DNA of 64,000 nucleotides. Origin: Paenibacillus lacisoli (GTDB taxonomy: Bacteria; Bacillota; Bacilli; Paenibacillales; Paenibacillaceae). This document shows, in pieces, positions 34,154 through 42,397 of the stretch; position 1 is the stretch's first letter, and each line of letters begins with the position of its first letter. Made by a program: the position numbers and the translations under genes. A model generated the notes under the pieces. It was not told where the DNA came from. It saw nothing but the letters and a program-made list of their open reading frames with translations, and did no database searches. The stretch is taken from contig NZ_JAUQTB010000011.1 in assembly GCF_030580655.1 (NCBI RefSeq), positions 89,896 through 153,895 of the forward strand, read 5' to 3'.

Positions 34154-35404
34154 CTAGAATCGTTCGGTTTTATACCATTTCGCCTCCCTTTTAAATAACA
34201 AGTCTTTCATATAGTTGTACAGGCCGTACGCAGCTACTACCATCCACATTTGACAATAGGATACATACATCAAAAGAATAATCCAGATATTGGAGATCCG
34301 CATTTCGCCTTTCTCTGTAACCAGCGTAATGAAGGTTCCTACTACAAACAATATGATGGCCAGCAGCCACAAAAAGGAGCTGAATCCGGCAATCGTTGTC
34401 GTTACATACCCCATCGCATGCAGGATCAGCAGCAGATCGGACATAATTAATGATGTCAGCAGCAGAAAATAAATGGATAAGAAATATAAAATATCGAACC
34501 GGATATTGCGGGCCGAACGGTTGAAGAGCAGCCGCGTATTTTTGACAATCACGTAGATATTCCCCTTTGCCCAGCGGGTCCGCTGCTTGAACCACACCCT
34601 GACCGTCTGCGGCTCCTGCTCCCAGGTCACCGCCTTGGGCTGGAACTTGATCCGGTAGCCCATCATATAGATTCGGAAGCTGATTTCTGTATCTTCCGCG
34701 ATGGCCTTGACATCCCAACCGCCAATCTCCTCAACAATATGACGCCTCATAATGAAGTTCGTGCCTGGAATGGTGCAGAGCTTGAACAATTTCCAGCGGC
34801 CGGCCTGCGCCATCCATTGGAAAGACAAGGTCTCTACGTTAATAAATCGGGTCAGCAGATTCGTATTCCGGTTGCGGGTACGGAATTTGCCGATGACAGC
34901 GCCCAGCTTCGGGTCGTTCATGATCTCTCCGACCAAATAACGCAATGCCGTCCGCTCGGGTGTATTGTCGGCATCATAGATGGCGATCAGTTCGCCTTTA
35001 CTCTGTGCAAAACCGATATTCAGCGCATTAGATTTCCCTTTTCCGCCGGTTACCGCATCTGTGTTAATAATGATCAGATTCCGTCCCGGATAACGGTCCT
35101 TAAGCTGCGCCAGCAGTACACTGCTGTTGTCTGAAGAATTATCGTTAATCACAATGATCTCATAGCGATCATGCGGATAATCGAGACCCAGCAGTGACTC
35201 TACGGTCTTCGTAATGACAATTCCTTCGTTATGGGCGGGCACCATGATGGTGACAAACGGAGCTTCGCCTTCGATCGCAGGGACGTCTTCCTTCTCAATC
35301 TGCATGTAATAAAAATAGCCGCCGATGATCAAAACGACATTTACCAGAAGCAGCGACCAAATACAGAATACAGCCACCAGCATCAGAATGTCGGCAATCG
35401 TCAC
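34154..35404 (-). CDS. ydaM: BcsA-like GT2 glycosyltransferase (YdaM type)
   Basis: A 416-residue processive family 2 glycosyltransferase. An N-terminal span (~5-32) precedes the GT-A domain with FVTIMVPAHNEG, the DxD-type YDADNTP, the catalytic AEDTE and the processivity motif QRTRW (~271-275), followed by three or four C-terminal spans. No PilZ domain is present, so c-di-GMP control must come from another subunit, here the degenerate GGDEF protein. The start is a GTG after AGAGGCGG. The polymer made is unknown; the Listeria relative makes an acetylmannosamine-galactose polymer. Confidence 0.92.
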   Translation of the reverse strand: MTIADILMLVAVFCIWSLLLVNVVLIIGGYFYYMQIEKEDVPAIEGEAPFVTIMVPAHNEGIVITKTVESLLGLDYPHDRYEIIVINDNSSDNSSVLLAQLKDRYPGRNLIIINTDAVTGGKGKSNALNIGFAQSKGELIAIYDADNTPERTALRYLVGEIMNDPKLGAVIGKFRTRNRNTNLLTRFINVETLSFQWMAQAGRWKLFKLCTIPGTNFIMRRHIVEEIGGWDVKAIAEDTEISFRIYMMGYRIKFQPKAVTWEQEPQTVRVWFKQRTRWAKGNIYVIVKNTRLLFNRSARNIRFDILYFLSIYFLLLTSLIMSDLLLILHAMGYVTTTIAGFSSFLWLLAIILFVVGTFITLVTEKGEMRISNIWIILLMYVSYCQMWMVVAAYGLYNYMKDLLFKREAKWYKTERF

Positions 35405-35438
35405 AGATACCGCCTCTTTCTATCCGTTCAGTGTGAAC

Positions 35439-36995
35439 TTATTTGTAATATTTTCGCTTGTACAGGCGGTATCCAATAATTAGAAATAAACCAAAGACTA
35501 ATAGCGTAACCCCGATGATGGCAACAAAAATATTATTCTGAACCCGGAATAATCCGCTAAGACTCTGCCGGGCCTGCTTCGTGTAGGCATAATCCGCCTC
35601 TGCAGCACCTGACGTTCCTGACAGCAGTGTGGAATTCTGAGTCAGACTCTGTCCATTCATCTTCAGAATTCCTCCACGAGACTGAAGGAGAACGTGGTCG
35701 TTCTTTACCTGATGCTCCTCCTGCTTATAATCAGCAAACACCAGCCACTGTGCTTCCAGCCACGCTACCTCTTCATCTAAATGTACGGAATCTGCCTCAA
35801 AGTTAAGTGTGACTGCCAGATCCACCGGCAAAGTATCGGCAGTCTTTTTGTGGCGAACGTACTCCTGCAGCTGCCGGATCGTCACTGTGAATGGCGAAGA
35901 GACGAATACTTTGGATTGCGGGCTTCTGTCTCGGTACATGATCTTTTCATTCGGATAAAGAAGGCTTGAATCAAAAAATGCCATGCCCTCTGCTGAATAC
36001 AGATGATCATAGGACCAATACAGCTCGGCTCCAATCCCCAGTGGCACGATCTTATGCTGAGCCAGCACGTCGATGAATGAAGACATCTCTCTTTTCAAGA
36101 CGGTCTTGTCCTGACTGATCGTATCCGCAACCACCGGCGTATTGATAACGATGCTGCCATTCCGGGCCTGCACATACTGCATGGCCTGCAGGTAACGAAG
36201 CATCGCCGGGTAATCAGTATGCTCGAAGACGGGCTGAACACTGACGACAAAGGGTATTCCCGCGCCATACAGACGGTCTGCCAGGGCTTTCAGCTTCTCA
36301 AGATCCGAGAACGGATAGATCCCCCTGATGACCAGATATAGATTCCCCGGCTTCTGAACACCAAGCCAATCTTTCAGCAGTGAGGACAATGCCAGCTCAC
36401 TTGCATTTCCTTTTACGTAATAAGGAACATATCCCTGGCGGCCGTGGATCACCCCGAACGGTGCTGCATGTGATCCATGGTACAGCTGAACCGCTCCGTA
36501 TGGCTGCCCTTGATAGCTGGTAATCACGGGCAGACTGGGAACTCGGGTTGGAGCCGAAGACCAAGCGTCAGCCGTTATGGTCACTGCCGCGTCCGGGATT
36601 ACAGCTGTAACGGTATGCAGCTGCTGCTGAACGCGTTCAGGGAGGTGGGTACCTATATGCAGATAATCACCTGTATAAGCCGCCATGTCTTTCAGAAAAT
36701 CCTTGTTAATATCATATAAATCCGGAGCATTCTTGACATAAATGACCCGGTCGTATCCGCTAAGCGTATCTGCTGTATAATGATCTAAATTCATCACTGT
36801 CACCTGTGCCCCAAAAGCAGCCAGCAGCCGCTGAAGCTCCTCTACATTTCCCTCCTTCGGCGTATCCACGGCAAGACTGTCGTAGAGCAGCAGAGTCTTT
36901 GTATCCGGCTGCGCCTGAACAGCGGCCGGACCGGATAAACTCCCGCAGAGGCAGGTTATCAGAAGGATCACAGCGAGCCAGCAGCGTCGTTTCAT
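35439..36995 (-). CDS. ydaL: DUF2334 membrane-anchored protein (YdaL type)
   Basis: A 518-residue extracytoplasmic protein with a signal peptide (~1-28), a central polysaccharide-deacetylase-like TIM barrel of the DUF2334 group (LYLVIRGIYPFSDLEKLKALADRLYGAGIPFVVSVQP; GSIVINTP), and a C-terminal membrane anchor (~488-510) with a basic tail. The usual HGF/HGYEH-type deacetylase residues are not evident, so activity is uncertain. The ATG at 36995 follows GAGGAGGTGG and overlaps the stop of the upstream membrane-protein gene as ATGA. It probably acts on or with the exported polymer. Confidence 0.85.
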   Translation of the reverse strand: MKRRCWLAVILLITCLCGSLSGPAAVQAQPDTKTLLLYDSLAVDTPKEGNVEELQRLLAAFGAQVTVMNLDHYTADTLSGYDRVIYVKNAPDLYDINKDFLKDMAAYTGDYLHIGTHLPERVQQQLHTVTAVIPDAAVTITADAWSSAPTRVPSLPVITSYQGQPYGAVQLYHGSHAAPFGVIHGRQGYVPYYVKGNASELALSSLLKDWLGVQKPGNLYLVIRGIYPFSDLEKLKALADRLYGAGIPFVVSVQPVFEHTDYPAMLRYLQAMQYVQARNGSIVINTPVVADTISQDKTVLKREMSSFIDVLAQHKIVPLGIGAELYWSYDHLYSAEGMAFFDSSLLYPNEKIMYRDRSPQSKVFVSSPFTVTIRQLQEYVRHKKTADTLPVDLAVTLNFEADSVHLDEEVAWLEAQWLVFADYKQEEHQVKNDHVLLQSRGGILKMNGQSLTQNSTLLSGTSGAAEADYAYTKQARQSLSGLFRVQNNIFVAIIGVTLLVFGLFLIIGYRLYKRKYYK

Positions 36996-38479
36996 GATGC
37001 ATCCACCTCCTCTGGCTGCCATATGGAACCCCGGATCAGGTCTGACACGAGAGCCAAAGTGACCAGGTCAAACGCGGCCGTGAACATAAATTCATGCTTC
37101 GCCAGATCCGCATCCCCAGCTCCGATAATCGAGACTGCAATCCCGCTGAGTCCCATAGCAATCATCATCAACAGCAGCGGCAGCCGGATTAGACCCCTTC
37201 GATGTTTGCTGCGCAGTTCCGCAAGGAATGAGGGCGTATACATGCCGAGGATGACGATCATCCAGATGAGAATAAACCCGAATGTTTTGGGAGTCATTGC
37301 TGCCTTCAGCAAGCTGTATCCGGAGAAAAAGCGGGTCTGTTCCCCGAAAGGTTTCCCTGCCATTTTCTCATAGTTTCCCATCGCCGCGGGCCGGATGATA
37401 AAGGCATCCCGTGCAGCTAGATTCAGCATGCTTCCTGCCTGGCCCGGATGGGTAAGATAATATTTCAAAATGGAGCCGAAGCCGTAATGGTTATAAAACC
37501 GCTGTTCCAGCAGAGGAGAGTTCACATCTACTGTCGTATAGGGCTCATAATAAATGCTTCCGCTCAGAATGGCGTACTGTCTGTCTATGCCCAGCGATTG
37601 CAAGGTTTCTTCCGGTTCGGCTGCCCCATTGAGCACACCGCGTGTCATGGCATGATATTTGTTGATATTAACAAACTCCTTGGGGATCAGCACATAGGAA
37701 GCTGCGCCGGCAGCCACAATGAGAACCAGTGAACCGGCCGCAAGCACCTGAAAACCTCGCTTATTCCGAACCCATAGCAAGCCGATGCCCATGACTCCGA
37801 TGATAATGCCGACCGGAGCATTCTGCTGCTTGCTGGTCGTCAGAAGAAGAGCGCTTATCGCGAATATGCCGAGCAGCACATAATCGTTATACCTTCGTCT
37901 ATAGAGCAGAAGCCCTGAGGCGAACAGGTAAATCATCATAATCCAGACGATACTCTCACTGTAAAAAGAATTGAAATACGCAGTATACGCAGTATCGCCG
38001 AAGACCAGGACAGCCATGAACGCGATGATATAACCTTTCCCTGCCGTCATTCGTGAGGTCAATCCTTCTACAAGCAGATAGACCCCTCCTATATAAAGGA
38101 TCGTGAACAAAGCTGCCTGTACACGTACGTCAAAGTGCTGAGAATCAATCAGAAGCTTATTCAGCCAGATGGACATTTTGATAAAAAGAGACTGGGATGA
38201 AGTCAGGGTCGTTCCATTTTCATTAAAATACTGCAGAATGCCAAAATCCTTGACGAAGTACCCTAAATATTGGCTGTTATAATCCGGGGCATTGAAGTAT
38301 AGTCCGTTGCTGTACAAAATACGAAAAAAGTCACCATTATCGGCCATACCGATATAGGGTCTTGTAAACAGCGCAATCACGGTAACCAGCAAAACGCCCA
38401 CAGCCGCGAGCCCCGAGGGGGGCAAATAACGGCTCAAGACGGGCAGCCACCGCTGCAGCCATGCCGAAGCTTTATTCAC
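36992..38479 (-). CDS. WsfD-like polytopic membrane glycan-biosynthesis protein
   Basis: A 495-residue protein with about ten to twelve membrane spans. The first extracellular loop starts YIGMADNGDFFRILYSNGLY, which carries acidic residues in the position used by GT39/GT-C lipid-sugar transferases. It resembles the WsfD type found in S-layer glycan loci of Geobacillus and Paenibacillus relatives. No counterpart exists in the five-gene Bacillus ydaJKLMN operon, so it is an extra component here. It may add a side-chain sugar to the polymer from a lipid carrier; this is inference. Its stop overlaps the DUF2334 gene start. Confidence 0.75.
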   Translation of the reverse strand: MNKASAWLQRWLPVLSRYLPPSGLAAVGVLLVTVIALFTRPYIGMADNGDFFRILYSNGLYFNAPDYNSQYLGYFVKDFGILQYFNENGTTLTSSQSLFIKMSIWLNKLLIDSQHFDVRVQAALFTILYIGGVYLLVEGLTSRMTAGKGYIIAFMAVLVFGDTAYTAYFNSFYSESIVWIMMIYLFASGLLLYRRRYNDYVLLGIFAISALLLTTSKQQNAPVGIIIGVMGIGLLWVRNKRGFQVLAAGSLVLIVAAGAASYVLIPKEFVNINKYHAMTRGVLNGAAEPEETLQSLGIDRQYAILSGSIYYEPYTTVDVNSPLLEQRFYNHYGFGSILKYYLTHPGQAGSMLNLAARDAFIIRPAAMGNYEKMAGKPFGEQTRFFSGYSLLKAAMTPKTFGFILIWMIVILGMYTPSFLAELRSKHRRGLIRLPLLLMMIAMGLSGIAVSIIGAGDADLAKHEFMFTAAFDLVTLALVSDLIRGSIWQPEEVDAS

Positions 38480-38525
38480 TGTTGGGAAAAATCTCCTTTC
38501 CTAATAACAAAAAAAGGTCTTGCCT

Positions 38526-39662
38526 TCAATACGCGTAGGCCAGCAGTGCCATCAGATTATCAAACGAATAGGCCTGCTGGGAGGCTTGATCTGCAAAACC
38601 GCCATTCAGCATGCTCGAGGAATCCCAAACCTGATAAGCCTGCATCCTCTTGATACTGTCCCTGTACAGATCCTGATCCGAAATCCGGGAACCAATTATG
38701 GCACAGATGGCATAAATGGCCGTTGACTGAACCTCATTGCGGGGTTGTCCTGATCGACTGTAAGAACCGTACAGGGTGCCTGACTGCACTTTATCCTTGA
38801 TAAAGGCGATGCTCTCCGGTTTCTGCAGACCCGCCTCCGCAAGTGCAAGAATGGTCAGCAGTGACTCTACTGTGTTAATAGAATCCGATGATTCATAGCT
38901 GCCGGTACTATAGTTATAGCGGGTCTGATAGAACGGAAAATCATTTGACAGGTACCCGTTCGTGACGATGGTTCTCATATTCTTCAGCAGTTCTTTCTTC
39001 GCGCCAGCCTCAGCCGGGATTTGTTCCAAAACAGACAAGTTCACGTAGCAGAGTGTAATAAACGAATTGACCGTCTTCAGATTTTCGTCGTAAAAGTCGT
39101 AGAGGTAGCCGTCCTTCACGTTATACTGGTACAGACGCTGTCCCTTGACGTCAGCCTCCTTGCGGTATGCTTCCTCCTTGAAGGTGTTGGCCGCCTCATA
39201 CATAGCCTGAATAATTCGCAGATCATCAATGGCAGCGTTCACCGGATAACGTTGATCAAGCTTGGGACTGTAACGGTAGCTGAAGCCGGAAGACTGATCA
39301 AAGGTCTTGGTCGCGAGCGCCAATGTCTGATCAAATGGGCCGCGTTCTCCTCTCCGCACCTCATAACGCAGCAGAAGACCGGCAGATTCACTGAGCACTT
39401 CATGACCCGTAGCGGCTTCAGCATTCTGTTCGCTATCCAAATAATTGGTATAAATCCCGTAAGGGCCTGTCATGCGCTGCTCCATAAACTTCTCAAGCAG
39501 GTCTCTGCGGTCCTGCAGCTTCATTGCCTCTGCATAATGATTCATCTTCGTCTTCTGTTCGGATGCAGCGGCTGGCTCCTCATTACTGCCGCAAGCACTA
39601 AACAAGAAGACCGTCAAGGCCAGGATCAGGCCGCCTTGTATACTTCGTTTGAACATGACCAT
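38526..39662 (-). CDS. ydaJ: GH8-like lipoprotein (YdaJ type)
   Basis: A 378-residue lipoprotein. The signal sequence FKRSIQGGLILALTVFLF ends in the lipobox FSAC, followed by an (alpha/alpha)6-barrel-like region (TGPYGIYTNYLDSEQNAEAATGHEVLSESAGLLLRY as separate helices; YPVNAAIDDLRIIQAMYEA; YLYDFYDENLKTVNSFI). YdaJ of Bacillus and PssZ of Listeria are GH8-like glycosidases that trim the exopolysaccharide; the Glu in ATGHEVLSESAG is a likely catalytic acid. The ATG at 39662 is preferred because GAGGGAG lies upstream; the open frame continues to 39758. It is the first gene of the six-gene operon. Confidence 0.83.
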   Translation of the reverse strand: MVMFKRSIQGGLILALTVFLFSACGSNEEPAAASEQKTKMNHYAEAMKLQDRRDLLEKFMEQRMTGPYGIYTNYLDSEQNAEAATGHEVLSESAGLLLRYEVRRGERGPFDQTLALATKTFDQSSGFSYRYSPKLDQRYPVNAAIDDLRIIQAMYEAANTFKEEAYRKEADVKGQRLYQYNVKDGYLYDFYDENLKTVNSFITLCYVNLSVLEQIPAEAGAKKELLKNMRTIVTNGYLSNDFPFYQTRYNYSTGSYESSDSINTVESLLTILALAEAGLQKPESIAFIKDKVQSGTLYGSYSRSGQPRNEVQSTAIYAICAIIGSRISDQDLYRDSIKRMQAYQVWDSSSMLNGGFADQASQQAYSFDNLMALLAYAY

Positions 39663-39744
39663 AACGAATGCTCCCTCACCTGCAGAATACACAAAAATAT
39701 AACCGATTTTGTCGAAATATACTATATATAACATAATGATAAAT

Positions 39745-39775
39745 AGACGGATTCGCAATAGCGAAATCCGTCTTC
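39745..39775 (-). terminator. Terminator of metE
   Basis: A 12-bp stem with one bulge (AGACGGATTCGC/GCGAAATCCGTCT) and a four-base loop is followed by an AT-rich stretch on the minus strand. Confidence 0.7.
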
Positions 39776-39823
39776 ATTAACATACTTCATTATATAAACG
39801 CTCTGTATGCCGTTGAACTTGTA

Positions 39824-42115
39824 TTAACGTGCCAGTTCAGCCTGATACTTCGGTCTGGCAAGCTCTGCAGCCTGGGTCATATTCCGCAGAGAGGCAAGTG
39901 TTTCTTCTGCCCTGCGTGTCTTCAACCCGCAATCCGGATTAATCCAGAACTGTGCAGGGTCCAGCACACGCAGCGCACGGTCAATCATCTGACCGATTTC
40001 CTCAACCGATGGTACACGCGGACTGTGGATGTCGAAGACACCGAGGCCGATTCCTTTGTCGTACGTGAATTGTTCAAAGCTCTCTACCAGCTCTCCATGA
40101 GAGCGGGAGCTCTCGATCGATATGACATCAGCATCCAGGCCGCTGATAGATTCCATAATATCTTCAAAATCGCAATAGCACATGTGAGTATGAATCTGTG
40201 TCTCATCCCGGACACCGGCTGTCGCATAACGGAAAGCACGCACCGCCCACTCCAGGTAAGCTTCCCAATGCTCCCGCTTGAGCGGAAGCCCCTCGCGCAG
40301 TGCAGGCTCATCCACCTGGATCATGCCAACTCCTGCAGCTTCCAGCTCAGCAACCTCTTGCCGGAGCGCCAAGGCAATTTGGTTCGCCACGGTCTCCCGG
40401 GTTACATCATCACGCACGAACGACCAGTTCAGAATGGTGATAGGGCCTGTCAGCATCCCTTTCACTGGTTTTGATGTCAGTGACTGGGCGAAGACGGTCT
40501 CGCGTACGGTCATCGGTACAACAAAGTCGACATCCCCGTAAATAATCGGCGGCTTCACACACCGAGAGCCGTAGGATTGAACCCACCCGAAGGAGGTAAA
40601 AGCAAACCCCGCCAGCTTCTCGCCAAAAAATTCAACCATATCGGTCCGTTCAAATTCACCGTGAACCAGTACATCCAGCCCCAGCTGCTCCTGCAAACCT
40701 ATCCACAGCTTGATCTGTTCGTCAATGAAAGCTGAATACTGGTCTTCGCTCCATTCCTTCCGGCGCCACTTCTGGCGTGCAGCACGAATTTCGGCTGTTT
40801 GCGGAAAGCTCCCGATTGTAGTTGTTGGCAGGAGCGGCAGTTGAAAGCGTTCCTTCTGAATGACGCTTCGCTCACGGACAGGCTTGGATCTCTGAGCTTG
40901 CTGTTCCGTCAGCTCGGCTGCAGCCGCCTGGACCCGAGCCGCATTGCGCGATGAAGACTGCTGCAGCGCGTAACGACCGGCTGAAGCCGAAGCGAGAGCG
41001 TGGTCTGGATTTTCCAGCAGCCCGTTCCCCGCTTGGGTCAACAGGACAATTTCACGTAATTTCTCATCTGCAAAAGCGAGTGCATTCTTCAGAACGGGCT
41101 CCAATGCCTGTTCGGATTCAGCAGTAACCGGTACATGCAGCAGACTGCTGGAAGGCTGAACAAGCAGACGCTCAGACGCAATAATTTGAGATAATTGGTT
41201 CAGAACAGCATACGTTTGGTTCAGATCCGCACGCCAGATGCCTCTGCCGTCAATCACACCGGCCCCCAGCACTTTCTTTTCAGGAAACCCGTGCTGAATC
41301 AGGGCTTTCAGATTCTCTCCGCGATCATGGACAAAATCCAGACCTATGCCTGCGACCGGGAGATGGATAATCTGTTCGTAGTCATCTACCGAATCAAAAT
41401 ATGTCTGCAGCATTAGCTTCAACCCTGGGACCTGCTGCGCAATATATTCATAGATTCTCTTCACGTTCTGAAGATCTTCCTGGTACAGTGTAGTATTCAG
41501 TATTGGCTCGTCCATCTGAATCCACACCACTCCTTCTGCCTTCAGCTCCTGCAGAACCTGAACATAAAGAGGCAGCAGCTTATCAACCCATGAAGAGCAC
41601 TCATCTTCTGCATATCCCTTCGACAGCTTGACGAGTGTATACAACCCGAGGATAACGGGACGTCCTTCAATTCCCAGCTCCCGTTTGGCTTCACGATAAG
41701 CCTGCAGCGGCTTGTTCTCAGTCAACTCCGGTACACGCCCTGCAAATTCGGGCACGATATAATGGTAGTTGGTGTTAAACCATTTCGTCATTTCACAGGC
41801 GGCTGCCTTCTGGCTGCCGCGTGCCATAGCATAGTAGACATCCAGTTCGACCGGGCCCCCGCTGTAGTCAAACCGTTCCGGTACAAGGCCGAACATGGCT
41901 GCTGTGTCGAGGACATGGTCATAATATGTAAAGTCATTTACCGGAATTATTTCAACTCCAAGTTCCAGCTGCCTGCGCAAATGCCCAAGGCGAATTTCCT
42001 TTAGCTGCTGAACCAAATCGGCTTCCGCCAGTTGGCCGGCCCAATATTGCTCCAGCGCTTTTTTCCATTCTCTTCGTCCCCCGATTCGCGGATATCCCAG
42101 GTTAGCACTCTTCAT
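39824..42115 (-). CDS. metE: Cobalamin-independent methionine synthase
   Basis: A 763-residue MetE that transfers a methyl group from methyltetrahydropteroyl-triglutamate to homocysteine. Both halves are present. The N-terminal barrel starts NLGYPRIGGRREWKKALEQYW, and the catalytic C-terminal barrel has LPTTTIGSFPQT, the zinc ligands His and Cys in IHTHMCYCDF, Glu in SIESSRSHGE and Cys in INPDCGLKTR. GGAGAGATGATAT precedes the ATG. It is monocistronic. The leader shows no SAM-I or T-box elements that I can recognise, but it carries a 16-bp palindrome. Confidence 0.97.
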   Translation of the reverse strand: MKSANLGYPRIGGRREWKKALEQYWAGQLAEADLVQQLKEIRLGHLRRQLELGVEIIPVNDFTYYDHVLDTAAMFGLVPERFDYSGGPVELDVYYAMARGSQKAAACEMTKWFNTNYHYIVPEFAGRVPELTENKPLQAYREAKRELGIEGRPVILGLYTLVKLSKGYAEDECSSWVDKLLPLYVQVLQELKAEGVVWIQMDEPILNTTLYQEDLQNVKRIYEYIAQQVPGLKLMLQTYFDSVDDYEQIIHLPVAGIGLDFVHDRGENLKALIQHGFPEKKVLGAGVIDGRGIWRADLNQTYAVLNQLSQIIASERLLVQPSSSLLHVPVTAESEQALEPVLKNALAFADEKLREIVLLTQAGNGLLENPDHALASASAGRYALQQSSSRNAARVQAAAAELTEQQAQRSKPVRERSVIQKERFQLPLLPTTTIGSFPQTAEIRAARQKWRRKEWSEDQYSAFIDEQIKLWIGLQEQLGLDVLVHGEFERTDMVEFFGEKLAGFAFTSFGWVQSYGSRCVKPPIIYGDVDFVVPMTVRETVFAQSLTSKPVKGMLTGPITILNWSFVRDDVTRETVANQIALALRQEVAELEAAGVGMIQVDEPALREGLPLKREHWEAYLEWAVRAFRYATAGVRDETQIHTHMCYCDFEDIMESISGLDADVISIESSRSHGELVESFEQFTYDKGIGLGVFDIHSPRVPSVEEIGQMIDRALRVLDPAQFWINPDCGLKTRRAEETLASLRNMTQAAELARPKYQAELAR

Positions 42116-42239
42116 ATATCATCTCTCCAGTCTGTTGTTAGCTGTTTTGTTTACTCAAAAACCGCTTCATACTTTTCAGCTCTTTCTGTCGTACACCCAA
42201 GATAGCACAGCAGACAGACCCACCGATAACTCCGAATAA

Positions 42240-42255
42240 CTATAGCCAGCTATAG
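42240..42255. promoter_or_regulatory. 16-bp palindrome in the metE leader
   Basis: CTATAGC-CA-GCTATAG is a perfect inverted repeat about 125 bp upstream of the metE start. It could be an operator for a LysR-type (MetR/MtaR-like) or other regulator of methionine synthesis. No such regulator is encoded nearby. Confidence 0.45.
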
Positions 42256-42306
42256 CCAAAAGCAAACAGAGCAGCCATCCCTTTAAACTACCGGGACAGC
42301 TGCTCT
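42256..42306 (-). terminator. Probable terminator of the GH127 gene
   Basis: Arms of AGAGCAGC and GCTGCTCT flank an inner GGGA/TCCC pairing, and TTTGCTTTTGG follows on the minus strand. It lies about 90 bases after the GH127 stop and directly before the metE leader palindrome. Confidence 0.6.
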
Positions 42307-42397
42307 TCATCATGCGGATCATACAGGATATCCTGCTTTATCAGGAAAGGAGCGAAATGATTCAGGGCCTTGCACTTATCAAGCAGGAACCCGAAAG

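Noticed and set aside
39021..39731. A 236-codon open frame on the plus strand
   Set aside because: It is antisense to the YdaJ-like gene, and the translation shows no coherent fold.
42116..42397. SAM-I riboswitch or T-box before metE
   Set aside because: I looked for the conserved CTTATCAAGAGAGGTGGAG and GGGTGGTACCGCG type blocks and found neither; only a loose TTGATAAG is present.
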